From the NCBI GenBank assembly GCA_023374025.1, contig SIJG01000038.1, forward strand, positions 270,686 to 334,685: a stretch of DNA of 64,000 bases. Reading direction: 5' to 3'. A program made the translations under genes and the position numbers. Below the pieces are notes generated by a model, which was not told the origin of the DNA, did no database searches, and worked only from the letters and a program-made list of their open reading frames with translations. Origin of the DNA: Heterodera schachtii (lineage: Eukaryota > Nematoda > Chromadorea > Rhabditida > Heteroderidae). Shown here piece by piece: positions 33,405 to 46,001 of this stretch (position 1 is its first letter; every line of letters starts with the position of its first letter).

Positions 33405-33598
33405 CGGACCCGATCAGTTGGGCCCTGGCACGTTTTAAAATTGACAAAATTTTTTGAAATTTTGCAAGCTATTAGAGCATCTGAAGAGCTATCGAATGAT
33501 AACAAGATTGTTAGATTTCGTTGACAAAGAAAAAAAAAAGTTGTAGTCCAAAAACATGCTGAGGCCCAAACGTGCCGGGGCCCAACCGAGGTAGACCC
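33405..33598. mobile_element. Short foldback element, arm word GGGCCCCGGCACG
   Basis: Left end CGGACCCGATCAGTTGGGCC, right end GGCCCAACCGAGGTAGACC. The inner part CTATCGAATGATAACAAG matches the right half of the 61285 core, while the left half of the core is missing. It is an internally deleted relative of 61285-61666. No clean target duplication. Confidence 0.75.
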
Positions 33599-34035
33599 AT
33601 TTTCGAATGTCCAAACATAGGGCGCTGAAGAAAGCCCAAATAGTTGAAAAATTCAAGTGGCAAAATTTAATGAAGAAATTGGAAATCCGGGCTGTACAAA
33701 AAGTGCCGAATAGGAAGAAAATCGTAGCATTTTCTAAAGAAGTGCTCAAGAGACAAGAATGGGCTATTTTTATAATTTAAAAAAAGTCTCTCTTTAGTTT
33801 TTGTTCCCTCCTTTTAAATTATCCTCCCCCGTAATTGGTTAATTTCATTTAAATCATTTTTTCGTAAATTTTCTAAAATATTTTTTTTCAAATTCACAAC
33901 AACATACAATTAAACCACACCACAATTTCATTATGCACAGCACTCAATAAAAAAAAATATTCATTCTCACGTGGAATCAGACCAGCAGTCCATTTCCGTG
34001 GTTCAGGAAATTATTCTTTTAAAATTTTTTAAAAA

Positions 34036-37000
34036 TTAAAATTTTTTATATAATTTTTGAATTTTAATCACTTCTGGCAATGGAGCAGGGTCACCGCAGT
34101 AAGGCAACGGAAGACCGTCAGGCCCAGGTGGACAAGGCGCCTGAAACAGAAAAATTTTCGTTTTTTTGTGGATTTAAGAAAAATGGGCATACATCGAGAC
34201 CCGGCAAGCCCTGAAAAATGCAAAAATTATGTACAAAATTAAAATTTGATTAATAAAGAAAAAATTAATTGAAATAAATTTTTATTTGAAAAGATGATAA
34301 AAAATATTTAATTAAAGAATTTATAAAAGAGCCGTAGGCTTTCCAATAAAACTTATTTATTTTTATTTGAAATAAAAAAATGAATTTTATTTTTCTTTTT
34401 AAAATAATTGTAAAAAAAATTAATGTAATCAAATATTTTGTTAAAAAAATATAAAAAGTCTTTACTAATATGTTTTCCACTTTATATAATTATTAATATT
34501 AATTAATAAATTATTCAACATTTATAAATTAAAAATATTTTTCAATTTTTATTTTATTTTTTAAATGCATTTTGTTCATTTACCTGGTCACCCTTTGGCC
34601 CTCTGTCCCCTTTTGTGCCGGGTGGGCCAAGTGGGCCTGTGTCACCCCTTGTGCCGGGGAGACCCTAAAAATTTAAAGAAAAATTTTTGAAAATTTTTCA
34701 TAGAATGTAACGAAGTAGAAAATGGAAAATTTTGGAAAACACACGTGCAAAGAGAAAATTTCAAACAAAAAAATTGTTTACACTTCTCCCATCGACGCCA
34801 GGCGGCCCTCGGAGACCCATTGGGCCTGGGAGGCCTAGAAAATTTTAAAAAATTATTTTACATAATTTTTCAGCTACCTGGCAACCCAAGAGTTCCTTGT
34901 GGTCCAATAGGTCCTGCAGAATTTTTGTTTTTCTTGATTTTTTCCCTATTTTGCCAACCTGATGGTCCAGGTGGGCCTGGCAACCCGGGAAGGCCTGGCG
35001 GACCCTAAAGAAAACGTCAAAAAATTAAATTTTTTTTTGAATTTTATGAGTAAGTTTACCCTCGGACCAGGAATCACCATCTTTGGTTGACCAGTTCCTG
35101 TGAAGACGGTCGGAGTGGCAGGAGGCGCCTGGGATTTTTTTTGAAATTTAAATAAAAAATTTGGGGTTTTGATTACCATGAAAAATTCCGAAATTTTTTA
35201 ATTTTGTTTTCAAGGTATTCCCTGACATTTTGTGCACTTTAAAAAGATTTTTAAGGCATTTAATTGGCTTTTTATGGGATCATAAAAATTCTGAATAAAC
35301 CCAAAAATGTGGTTCCTAATTGAGATAGGCCAGCAACACCTGAGGTAATGAATTTGTTGAAATTTTCTATCATTTTTTACTGGTTGTCCAGGCAGCCCGG
35401 GTAAGCCGATGTCACCGCGTTCGCCCTTTTCTCCGCCATGGCCGGGCAGGCCTTGGAGCCCGGGTGGACCGCGCGGACCAAGCGGGCCAGGCACATTGCG
35501 AATGCCGAACGGAGGCTGGAAAATATGTATTGTAATAGGAGACCGGATTTCAAAGTTGCGAATCCCGCTGCTGCGAGATTTGAATTCAAATTTTATGCGG
35601 GATGATATCCCGCGGTATTAATCCCGCAAAATCCCGCTTTTTCCACAAAAATATCGGATTGCGTACTGGAACCCCGCGACCGTTTCTAATTTTAATGAGA
35701 GTGGTAGGAAAAATTTCACATTTTGAATGGTTGAGATTTGTTCATTGTAATTGGTAGGTCTTAAGGGTTGGGAAATTTTTTTTTATAAATTTCGGTATAG
35801 CAAGGTATTTTCCGCAAAAAAATCGTCACATTTTTTGAGACCTGACCAAATCTTAAAGATTTCTACAACAAAATTCTTACCCGCTTATACACATAAAATG
35901 TAAAATATTTTAGATAAACAAAAAAGCCCAAGGGCTAAATGGTCAATTAAATATTAGGCTTTAAAAAACCAAGGCCTCATTAATTACTAGCAACAATCAT
36001 AGTAATCTCACCCCACCCCAAAAAAAACATGATACCGTAAACCAATTAGGCAATTAGGAAGTGGCCCCCTAGACCAAGCAAGACCAATACAGTAAATCAA
36101 TCCTAGACATTGCGGTAGTCCCCAACTATTTAATACAGTACCTGAGTCTGGCTGCTCAGGTTGCGCAACAGTTGTTCCTTCAGCATGGGCAACAGTTGCT
36201 GCACCAATGCATGTTGTTGCCGCTGATAGTTGTTGTCGTCGTACTGTGCCTGCCTCTCTTTGCTATACGGTAGTTCTTGTACTGCTGCTCCCGCCAGCAG
36301 TTGCTGCTGATTTTTGTGGTGTTGTTTATGGTGGTGATGTTGCTACAATAGATATACGCCACAATTTTTGTGCATGACAAACCACAAAACAGTGTGTAAA
36401 AGTGAGAGAGAGACAGTCAGACAGAAAGAGGACGGAATGCCAAAACCAATTTAAATATATCTCAGTACTGTACCTTTCGCCCTTTCTTGCCCGGTTGACC
36501 TGGCAGGCCGGGCGGGCCCAAGTCGCCCTGAAAACAAAAAGTGCCGAGAATTATTAATTTATTTATTCTTCATTGATGCTTTTCGGTCCATAATTATCGA
36601 AATTAATTAATCAATTAATAATTAGAAAATGTAAAACAACCCTTTCTAAAGCTTTTTTGTTATCGAAATTTTTTATTTTATTTTTTTGCGGTTTTTTATG
36701 GAAATTTACTCCCCGACGAGGGTAGTTGCTCAGCGACTTTTTAAATTTCTCTACAGCTATCCCCTACAAATTTTTTCAGGGATTTCCTCTTCTTTTCTCT
36801 CCACGAGAGTTGGGACTTCACCATAATTTTATGTATGCATTTATTAAACCATAATATTTATATTTTATTTAATTATTAATAAAAAATTTTCAATAAACAA
36901 CCAATATTTTTTGAATTTTCGAAAAATATCATTTAAATCACTAATAAAATTTATTTCAAAACTATTAAATTAGCAATTCAATTTAAAAAAATCAATTTTA

Positions 37001-40000
37001 AGCGCCATTCCACCCACCTTTTCCCCTTTGGGCCCAGGCGGCCCAGGTGGGCCTTGAAGCAATGTGTTGGTGCCACCGCCAACATGTGCCAACATCGACG
37101 GGGCCATGCCTGGCACTCCCGGCTCACCTTTGGCACCCTGGGAATTTTTAAAAATTATTTAAAAATTTGAAACTTAAAAACAAAAAGAATGGAAAGATAG
37201 TGAAAATGGAAAAAAGAAAGCACCGGCACTCCGTCACGACCCGGCAACCCATCACGGCACGGCTGGAAGCAAGTTGCTGTGCCATTGTTGTTGATGTTGT
37301 TGGCATTGGATGAGGAGATGTGATGGTAAGGGGGGCCAAGAGAGGGTGCTCCAGGCTCACCCTAAGGCCGACATTTTTTTGAAAATTTTATAAAAAGATG
37401 GCTCTATTTGGGCATAAGAAATTTCAAAAAAACCCAAACATGATAAATTAAATTCGGTGACTTAACCTAAAAATAAATTGTCGAAAATTTATTTTAAAAA
37501 AACATTACAAATAAATTTAAGCCTTTTAAATTTTTCCATAAAATTCAAATCGAAAATTATTTATTATAAGAGAGTTATTAAAAAAAACTTATTCACAGGT
37601 AAGAAAAAAAATTTCAGAAAGGCCCAAAAGGAAAGCAGAAAATTTTTTGTGAATTTTTATTAAAAACAAAAAACTGAAGGAAAAAACTTCGGTTTTTATC
37701 TAAAAAAACACCTTAGGCCCCGGAAACCCTCGCGGCCCGACAAGGCCCGGCTGTCCGATGCGTCCGTCTCGGCCTGGCAAGCCCATGGAACCCTTTAAAA
37801 AAGATGGACAGAAGAAAGTGTGGAAAAAGCACGGACAGAAGACAAAAGTACACAAACAAATTAAAAGAAATGGATAAATAAATAAATAATAAAAATTTAA
37901 AATTAGAAATTCGAAAATTAAATATTCATTAAAAATAAATTTTTTTTTAATTTATTAATTTAATACAAATTTTATTATTATTCGTTTAAATTTTTCTAAA
38001 ATTTTGAAAGTTAATTAATTATTCATTTAAGTAAAATTAATTTTTCCCAATTTAATATTATTACCAAATTTATTTATCCTTTTTTTTATATGGCTATGGA
38101 AAAAGTTTTTTTTTTGCCAAAATATGCAGATTTTTTGTTTTTTTAATTATTTTATTTTTTAACGTAATAAATTTATTATTATTATTTTTTAATTTGGTTT
38201 TTAAGGCTAAACAATTTTAATTTACTTTTTTAACTTTCAAATATTTTTATTTCTTCAAATATAATTCAAACATTAATAAATAAAGATGCATTTGTACACT
38301 TATTCCTCTACCTTTTCCCCTTTCTCCCCGCGCTGCCCGGCCGCGCCAGGCCTTCCAATTGATCCCGGCTCGCCCTTGGGTCCAACTTTGGATTCACCAT
38401 CATAGCCGGGAAGGCCTTCAAAAGCAAAATTTTCAAAAAAAAAAAATTGTAAAATTTTCAAAAACCCGACCCCGTTCTCCCCTTTGGGCCTGCCATTGAC
38501 TTTCCAGGCGGTCCCGGGGGGCCCGGAGGGCCGGGCGGGCCCTGGATAATGATCGGTGCCGGTTGGCTGCTGATGCTGCTTGTCGGATGAACGCGGGAGG
38601 ACTGATGGAGCTAAATTTTCAAAAACTTAATATTAATATAAAATATTGCCATTTTTATTTTGATTGTATTCAAATTAAAACCCATAAAATTACAAAAAAA
38701 TATTAAATTTTAATGTTTATATTCTCATTGAATTTTTACTAAAAGTAATATAATTATGTTAATTATGCAATGCTTTTCTTATTTTAATATAATTGATATT
38801 TTCCAATTTTTGGTTGATGAAACAACTTTTTGGCAAAAAAATGAGAAAGTAAAAAAAAAATGGAAAAAAATGATGAAAATTTATTATTACTTTTTTATAG
38901 AATTTTGGCCCCCCATACACAGCAGGGATATCTTCTTAAAGCTTTTAAATTATGTTTTCCAAAATAATTTAAAAAAAAATCAAGATCAAAATTATTTAAA
39001 TTCCTCGAATATTTTAAAAGTTACCAAACAGAAAAATAAAGGCTTTATTGCATTTAAATGCCTGTAAAAAACATTTCAACTTCAAAGCATGCTAAATATA
39101 TTAATTAATAATTTATAAAACAAATTATTGTAAGTTTAAAAATATGGTATCATTTAGGGTGGTAGGTCGGGACCGGGACCAAAACACGGACAACTGAGTA
39201 CCGAAGTCCCGGTTTTGACCGGGACCAGGAAATTCCCGGGTTTTTTTCCGGTTTTCCCAGCCAAAAAGTCCCGGTTTTTCATCCCGGTCCCGGTTTTGCC
39301 CAAAATTCCCGGTCCCGACCTACCCTAATATCATTTTATTTGTCCTGTTCCCACTTGGTATCTCTGATTTAAATGTGCCGTTGATGGTGCTTGTGCCGAA
39401 TATCCAGCATATTTGTGTTCAGTAGCAGCAGGTGCAGCACAATCACCCTTGTCACCTTTGGGGCCCGGTGGTCCAACGGGACCCTACAAAAAAATTTAAA
39501 AAATTTTTGAATTTTCAAATTTCCATTTACGGGCAGGCCTCGTTGTCCGTCCAATCCGATAGGACCCTCAAAAAATTAAGATTCTGGCGAAAAAATCATG
39601 GTTTTTTTTACCGGAAAGCCTGGATGTCCACGGGCACCCTTTTCGCCCTGAAAATTTTCAAAAAAATTCGGAAATTTTGGACAATTTCAAGCACAACAAA
39701 AAATTATAGCGGAAAATCAGAGGGACAACAAAACGCCACACCCATACAAAAATTTAAAAAAAAAAGAAAAAATTTATCACGAACAGGCATGCCAGGCAAA
39801 CCGCGCAAATAAATCACATGCCCATCAACGGAATACAGAAAGCCGAATGTCCGGACGTCATACCCCGGAATGGCAAGCGGCTAAGGCAAAAAAAAAAAAT
39901 AGTGGAAAAATTATGAAAAAATTCGATAGGATACGGTAGCCTTAAATATCTCATATACCGTAAATCCGCTATTTGAATGCCCGGGCATTGTATTGTTCAA

Positions 40001-43000
40001 CCCCTCCCAAAACGGGCATTTAATTGGAGGGGCATTCAAATAGCGGATTAGCATGTAACAATTAATTAATTAATTGGCTAGCACTACTGACAATGGGACG
40101 AATGCGTTGTTGCGGGAATGCCGGTGGCGGCAGCTTTCCGCTGCCGACGCGCCGCCGCTGGGGCCACACGCGGCGCCACGGGGACGCGTCGCCGGGCGGG
40201 AAACGCGTGCACGGCTTAGCAGCGGGGGCGGGCACAATGGCCAAGTGCCGTCGTCTTCTGTACTAAAAACACAACAACAACGGAAAGGGCAAAAACAGCA
40301 GACAAACAAATTTAAAAAATGAAAGAAAAAGCACAACGCCAAAAAATAAAAAAATGATAATTAAAGAAAACTGTTAATTCTCTAACGAAGGAAAAGCCAC
40401 ACACGATCGCCCTATTTCGAGAAAGAATTTCATATCACGAAAAATGGTATTTATATTATACCACCACGAGAAAAATGTCAACAAAATTTGAAAGACCACT
40501 TTCAAGGACGTTTTCAAATTCAAGAACGTCCTTGAAATTTTTTGATCCTGTTTTTCTCATTTGGCTTTAATAGCCCAATCAAATGTATATCTATTGGACA
40601 AAAGAAAACAGAAAAAAAAAATTCATTTAAGGACTCAATTACCTGTGTGCCTTGGTCGCCTTTGGGACCTAAAATAAAAAATATTTTTAAATAAATTAAT
40701 TCTTAAATAGTTGAAAATTATGATTGCATGACAGAAAGTGCCAATTCTTTAAATGATTTTACAATTGGCAATTGACATAGCGAATGAATGAATGACAAAT
40801 AAATGAAAATATATCCCGATAAAAATTAAAAAAAATTTGGAGAATTTTTGGAGGAAATGTTTAAAAAAGCGGAAAAATGGGGGAAAGAATTACAACCATT
40901 GAATGCCTGTGAAATAAATGTTGTAAAAGTGAAAAGTAAGGCGAAATTGGAATTAAGCATTGACAAATGAGAAAAATATTTTAGTAATACACAATATATA
41001 ACAACATGAATCTTTTGATAATTTCATTTTTTCGTATTTTCATAAAAAATTGTTTGATCTAAAAAGCTTTTCCCATATTTAAACCTTATTTGTTATTTTT
41101 TAAATTTATTTAATTATAATTAGTCGCATAAACTTTTTGAGTCAAAAATTTTTTCAAAAAAACGCACACATTTGAAAAAAAAAAAAATTCGTTTTTTATT
41201 TCCGATGGGCAGCTGAGTTCCCCACACCCCTGAAATCATGTAGCCAATATTTTAATTGCCATAATTACCGTGAGGGCACATGCATGCCGTTGTTGTTGCC
41301 GCCGCTGTCCTCTGCTGCTGATTGTGGTGGTGGTGCCGATTTTGGTGGTGCCGTGTGCCGCCGCCGTCCCTTTGCCGTCTCCGATCGTCGTACAGTGAAC
41401 GCAATGTTCGCCTCAACTGTTGAGCATTTTCAATGGTGAAGACGTCATCGGACTAAAATTAATTGAATTTAAAAATGTGATAAAAAATAAATAAATAAAT
41501 TATAATTTTACAAATGTAAGCCAAAAGTTTTTAACAATTAAAAATCCATTCTAAAATTTAATCGGCAATTAATTTGTAAAATTTCTAATGAGTTCTAATG
41601 GTTTTGTTGTGTCCACGGGGTTTAAGGCTTTAAGCCATTTCAAATTACCGTTTTCAGAGAGAGAAATTTATTGAAGGAAAAGCATTGACAAAATAATTGT
41701 GAATTCAAAATCCGGGAATAGTTTTGAGGTCAACAATCTCAGAGCATTTTGGGATGAGTAATTACTAATTAGTTTTTGGAAAAAGGATTGCCAAAGGCAA
41801 AGCAAAAAAATTTTTTGTACTGACACAATGGGGAGGGGGGGGGACACAAAAAATGAGAGGAGAACGATGACTTGGGATGGGATAAACAAACAGACAAAAA
41901 TTGATTGGGTCGGGGGGGATAAAGTAGGGCAATTTACATATATTTTGCACAAAATATGTGAATAATTTGATTTCTGCGGATACAAAAATTTAAATAATAA
42001 TTGATTAGTTAAAAAATTGGAATCAAAGAATTTCTTTGTCAAAAATTTCATTAAAATTTTTTTTTAACCTAAATTAGTAAAGTTAAACCATTTATAAAAA
42101 AATGAATTTATTTGAAACTTTTTTTTATATAAAAAAACATTTTTACATAAAAAATGAATGTTAAAACATAAAATATTTTAATAAATAATAAATTGAGTGA
42201 ATTTAAAAGGTAAACAAAGATAAACGGATTTTTATATTAAACAAAACATTCGTTGAAAAACCAAACAATTCATTAACAAATAACAAATCATGAACTTTAT
42301 AAATATTCAGTCATATGAAAATGTTATTTTTTAAAAATTATTAAAAATTAAATATAAAATGTTTTTTATTAATTAAAATAATTTATTTTTAAAAAATTTA
42401 CAAATTTACATTTTCCATTCCAGGTTCTCAATTTTCGCATTTTCTTTTGCGTTCCCCATTCATTCATCTCATTCACCAGCAGCAGAAAAAATGGATTTGG
42501 TAACGCGGAGATTATCCCCCCAAAAAACCTCCAATTTCCGATTATGCAAATCCGTGCCCATTTTCTGACACCGGTTAATCCCCGCGGGGGCCAAACAGAA
42601 ATTTAATTGGCACCTTTTTTGTGCCGATTAATGAAATGCATTACAAATTACAAAAAAAATGAAAGCCAACATTTAATTGGATTAATTAAATAATAAAAAA
42701 AGAAAATATCATGAAAAGATATAAATTAAAGGAATTAAAAATAAATATATTTATAATTTAATTAAATTATTTAGACCAAAAAAAATTATTATTCAAGTTT
42801 TATTAATTTTAATTATTAAAACTTGATAAAAAAAATTTTACAATGGCAAAAAAGTCAAATGCCGTCTCTATTGATAATTAATTATTGAATTGTTTGATTT
42901 TTTTTTTTTTTTGGTTTTCTTGAGGGATATCAAAAAGTAGGTCAAATTTTTTCAAAAACTCTATTTTAATTTTTAAAAACCCTATTTTTAAAAGTTTTAC

Positions 43001-44458
43001 ACAATTTAAATTTTAACGTCAAAATTAATTTCATATCAAAACAAATTAAAAGTTTTATAAATTTTTTTAACCGAGCGGTTTCGTAATCTGCAAATTTTAA
43101 AGGCAGAATTTTCGGGAATTTTTACGGCACCCAGTTACCCCTCCCCTGTATTAAAAAAGCAAAATAAATATTTCAATCAATTTACCGGTTCTTCGAGCAG
43201 TTCAACAACATTTTTGCACCGCTGTTCCAACCGGGACAGTCGCTGCTCCAACTGTTCCGTGTGCATGTGTTGTTGGAGCAGTAACAGGGCGAACAGCAAC
43301 AGGAACAGAAATGGACAAATGCGATGCACACAATCGGTGGAGGGCCAAAGGTTTGCCAATTTTGAATTTGGCGCCATTGCGTTGGCATTTATGTGGCATT
43401 TTGGTTTCATTTTTGTGGCATTGTGTTTGGCCGATTTTGACACTTTGTTGGAAAATGTAGTCGAATTTGTTGTGGATGATGAAGAAGCAAAAGAAGAGCT
43501 GGGAAAATCCTGAAAATTAAAAAATTTTTTGATTTTTTGGCAAAAATCCAAAATAGGCACTAAAAATTTTGGGTCTTTTTTGTAAAATCATAAAAAACAA
43601 ACTTTTCGAAATTTTGAATTACTCAAAATGGTAAATTAAATTCCAAAATTTTAATTTTTGGATATATTTTTAAGTCATTGTTAGCAATGCACTTTTTGAA
43701 AATTTGAAAGTTCATTATTTTAAAATAAATTTAACAAATTTTATACAAAGTCTACCGTACCAGATGGTATTCATTGTTACAGTTGTTGTTGGCATACTGT
43801 CGTTGTTTGGTCTCGTCCCCAACCAATTTGACTGTTGTTGGCGTTCGGTTTATGCCAATGTTGTTGCTGTTCAACATTGACATCATTTGTCGGCTTCTTT
43901 TTGTGCGTCCATACCTGTGCATGTTGAACCTATAACAACGCCTTACGGTATATGCGCTACCGTCTCTCAATTTTTTTTAAAAGTACGGTACCCTAATTGG
44001 TAATATTATCGTTTTATAACTATTTAAATTTCACTCCAGTAGAATTAATATGAACTCATCGAGAAATCACTATTGATTTGATTCACTTTATTTTCTAATC
44101 GCGACTGTATATACCGTATGCATCATTGTACCGTATTATACCCGTTAATGCTGCTGTTTCTCAGTCAAAAGTCGAGAAAATTTTCCTGTTTCTTGCATCT
44201 CGAGGCAAATTTTTAGTTCATTTCTTTAGAAATTTGAACTCTCCAGCAGCCCTAATACCATATTGAACAGCCAGGTACCGTATCATCCATTCCCAAATAT
44301 ATACCGTACATTGCCTCGGTGGGGGTAGTCTTCCAATGTTGCCTTTGTTGTCCATGTTCAAGTTCAGTTAGTGGGCGAACAAAGTGTTCGTGGCCCGGAT
44401 TTTGTGGCATTTGTGTACAACACATACCGTAGTCCGCCTCATCGTAATCAGATGCCAT
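34036..44458 (-). CDS. Transmembrane (MACIT-type, col-99-like) collagen
   Basis: Type II membrane collagen; about 25 exons join in phase to about 873 codons. Exons (high-low): 44458-44428 and 43963-43761 (both tentative), 43509-43186, 41452-41269, 40668-40643, 40262-40092, 39880-39785, 39647-39612, 39566-39531, 39483-39355, 38610-38466, 38415-38312, 37792-37712, 37361-37224, 37137-37018, 36527-36474, 36342-36142, 35515-35381, 35128-35060, 35004-34959, 34913-34878, 34834-34782, 34664-34584, 34210-34193, 34140-34036. Exon 3 encodes a cytoplasmic part, the membrane segment [15 protein letters not shown] and a heptad-like [12 protein letters not shown]. Exon 6 starts YRRRRH, a likely furin site. 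Gly-X-Y blocks alternate with non-collagenous exons, including a His/Gln-rich one (36342-36142). The C terminus has CPPGPDG and PYCGD, and stops at 34038-34036. Several introns split a Gly codon in phase 1. MACIT layout is established knowledge; orthology to col-99 is inference. The donor at 38466 gives one imperfect triplet. Confidence 0.88.
35538..35695. mobile_element. hAT-like fragment in a collagen intron
   Basis: TAGGAGACCGGATTTCAAAG on the left and CGCGACCGTTTCTAA on the right, with TCCCGC and GCGGGAT words between. Related to 12056, 24966 and 32080; target duplication not recognised. Confidence 0.6.
39155..39327. mobile_element. 173-bp hAT-like MITE with CCCGGTCCCGG words
   Basis: Ends TAGGGTGGTAGGTCGGGACC and GGTCCCGACCTACCCTA. 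Flanks GTATCATT and ATATCATT agree at 7 of 8. The arms repeat CCGGGACC and CCCGGTTTTG words. It lies in a collagen intron, 28 bp from the donor of the exon ending at 39355. A stray piece of the same right end occurs at about 32850-32886. Confidence 0.88.
39962..40051. repeat. 90-bp hairpin in a collagen intron
   Basis: AATCCGCTATTTGAATGCCC on the left faces GGGGCATTCAAATAGCGGATT on the right with about 45 bp between; an inner GGGCATT is also repeated. It may be a small MITE; no target duplication was found. Confidence 0.75.
40745..40972 (+). pseudogene. Secreted-family remnant inside a collagen intron
   Basis: [12 protein letters not shown] followed by a stop, then after a deletion [14 protein letters not shown], matches NEMILQLAIETANNYK and [13 protein letters not shown] of the intact gene at 59055. 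It lies opposite in strand to the collagen gene, between its exons at 40643 and 41269. It is a clear fragment without start or splice sites. Confidence 0.75.
41453..43185. other. Large collagen intron
   Basis: 1.7 kb between the membrane-domain exon and the next extracellular exon. A 127-codon minus-strand frame at 41668-42051 is T/L/F-rich without domain or conservation and is not treated as a gene. G run at 41831-41842. Confidence 0.5.
43753..44431. promoter_or_regulatory. Cluster of TACCGTA/TACGGTA words at the collagen 5' end
   Basis: The 7-mer or its complement occurs at 43753, 43944, 43984, 44112, 44129, 44276, 44302 and 44425, spanning the first two tentative exons and intron 1 of the collagen gene. 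Further copies inside the gene are at 36033, 36266, 39932 and 39956. Elsewhere in the window I noticed only 3634. It could be a regulatory motif cluster or a remnant of a repeat; function not shown. Confidence 0.4.
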
Positions 44459-44519
44459 GTTTTTAAATCTTAAAACTACTTTTAAAATTGGTTGGAAACT
44501 TTTATTTAAGTGCATTAAA

Positions 44520-45720
44520 ATCATTAATATTTATATAATAAAAATATTATATATTTATTTGTTTATTAGTTAATTGATGAATTTTATAAAATTAGTAAAA
44601 AAATATTTGTAAAATAATTATTTTATTTTTTAAATTAAATAAAAATATTTTATAATATTTTTTATTATGTCTTACCAAAAGAGCAAATTGCACGTCCTTC
44701 AGCTAATTTCCATCAAAAGAATATTAAATAGGTAGGGCGTTATTGCCGAATTACAATAATAAATTCTGCAATAATTTGTATTTAATAAAAAAAACATTTA
44801 ATAATAAAAGTGTTTTTGGCAAAATCATACATTAAAATAAAATTATTTTCATAGTGTAAATAAAAATTAAGAAATTTGAAAAAATTATTTTTTGGCAATG
44901 TGTTTAATATCCAAATTAATTAAAAAAACAATTTTTAATTCCAAATTCAACATTTTTGTAGCAAAAATGTTTATTAAAAGGAAGCCGCCAATAAATAAAT
45001 TTTGTTTCTGTGTATTTTCCGAGTGAGCGAAATCGAACTAAAACAAATTTCAGCTGCCATCGTCGTAAAAATTGGTGCCGGCGCGACGGCACTTAAAAAT
45101 TCTTTTATGGGCTAAGGTCGGCGGAGAAATCGGCGGAAGGGGTGGGAAAATTTGTCGTGGGATTTTTTTGGAAAAAAAGTAATTTTTATTGTGGATATCG
45201 TTGCTTAAAAATTTTTTATTTTTATTTGTGTAAAAATTTATGAATTCGTTAAAAAATATTTGAGTGTAATTTTTTAAAATTTAAATTTTAATTTTTATTA
45301 TCTTTTCAACAGAAGAATTTTAAATTTAATAATTAAGTAATAATTAATTCACATCAAATAAAAATTATTCAGTCCAAAAAATCCTTTTTTAGTTGATAAA
45401 ATAAAGATTAATAATTTAATTCTTTATTATTGTTTATTTAATTTTTCATTTTTCATTATGAAATATTTGAATTTTAGTTTTAAATTCTTAAGCGGCGATA
45501 AGTCACTAAATTTTTTAAATTTGATTTTCTTATTTTTTTAATAAGGGAATTTTTTAAAAAATATTTGAAAAATATTAATTAAATTCTTAAAAATTATGTT
45601 AAATAATAATATAACAATGATTATTCTGTATTAATCATTCATTATCATCATTTTTTAATATTGTAATTTAAACATAAAAAAAAGTTATTTATTTATTTTT
45701 AAATTGCACATAAATTTTGA
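44520..45720. other. AT-rich upstream region of the collagen gene
   Basis: No ORF or repeat recognised. A slightly GC-richer patch at about 45040-45160 contains no frame of note. It may include the collagen promoter. Confidence 0.4.
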
Positions 45721-45746
45721 TTGTTGTAATTGACCATTAAACAAAA

Positions 45747-46001
45747 TATTGTGAGGAGGAAAGGACATCATCATCAACATTTTCATTGTCCAAAAAATTC
45801 TTTGCGCGGAATGACCAAAAAAGAGCAAACAACACAAAATATGCAGCACAAAAATCTGCCCCGCTTTTTAAGGGTTATCCAAAACGGGGACGGGGCGGCG
45901 GGGGGACGGGGATTAGTGAAAAACGACCCCTCGGGGATGGGGAAGAATTTGTTAATGAGACAGGAGGGGAAGAGAAGTTCGTCCGCAAAAGCAACTAAAT
46001 G
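45747..46001 (+). CDS. Possible terminal exon overlapping a tandem array
   Basis: Continuous frame (TSSSTFSLSKKFFARNDQKR, then GYPKRGRGGGG, then EEFVNETGGEEKFV) ending TAA. There is no ATG in frame upstream before a stop, so it would have to be an exon or start at a non-ATG codon. Its last third is the first unit of the tandem array. All later units carry TGA where this one has CGA (after SEK), so only unit 1 is open. No family recognised. Confidence 0.25.

Noticed and set aside
41668..42051. 127-codon minus-strand frame
   Set aside because: Within a collagen intron, T-rich composition, no domain, no copy elsewhere.
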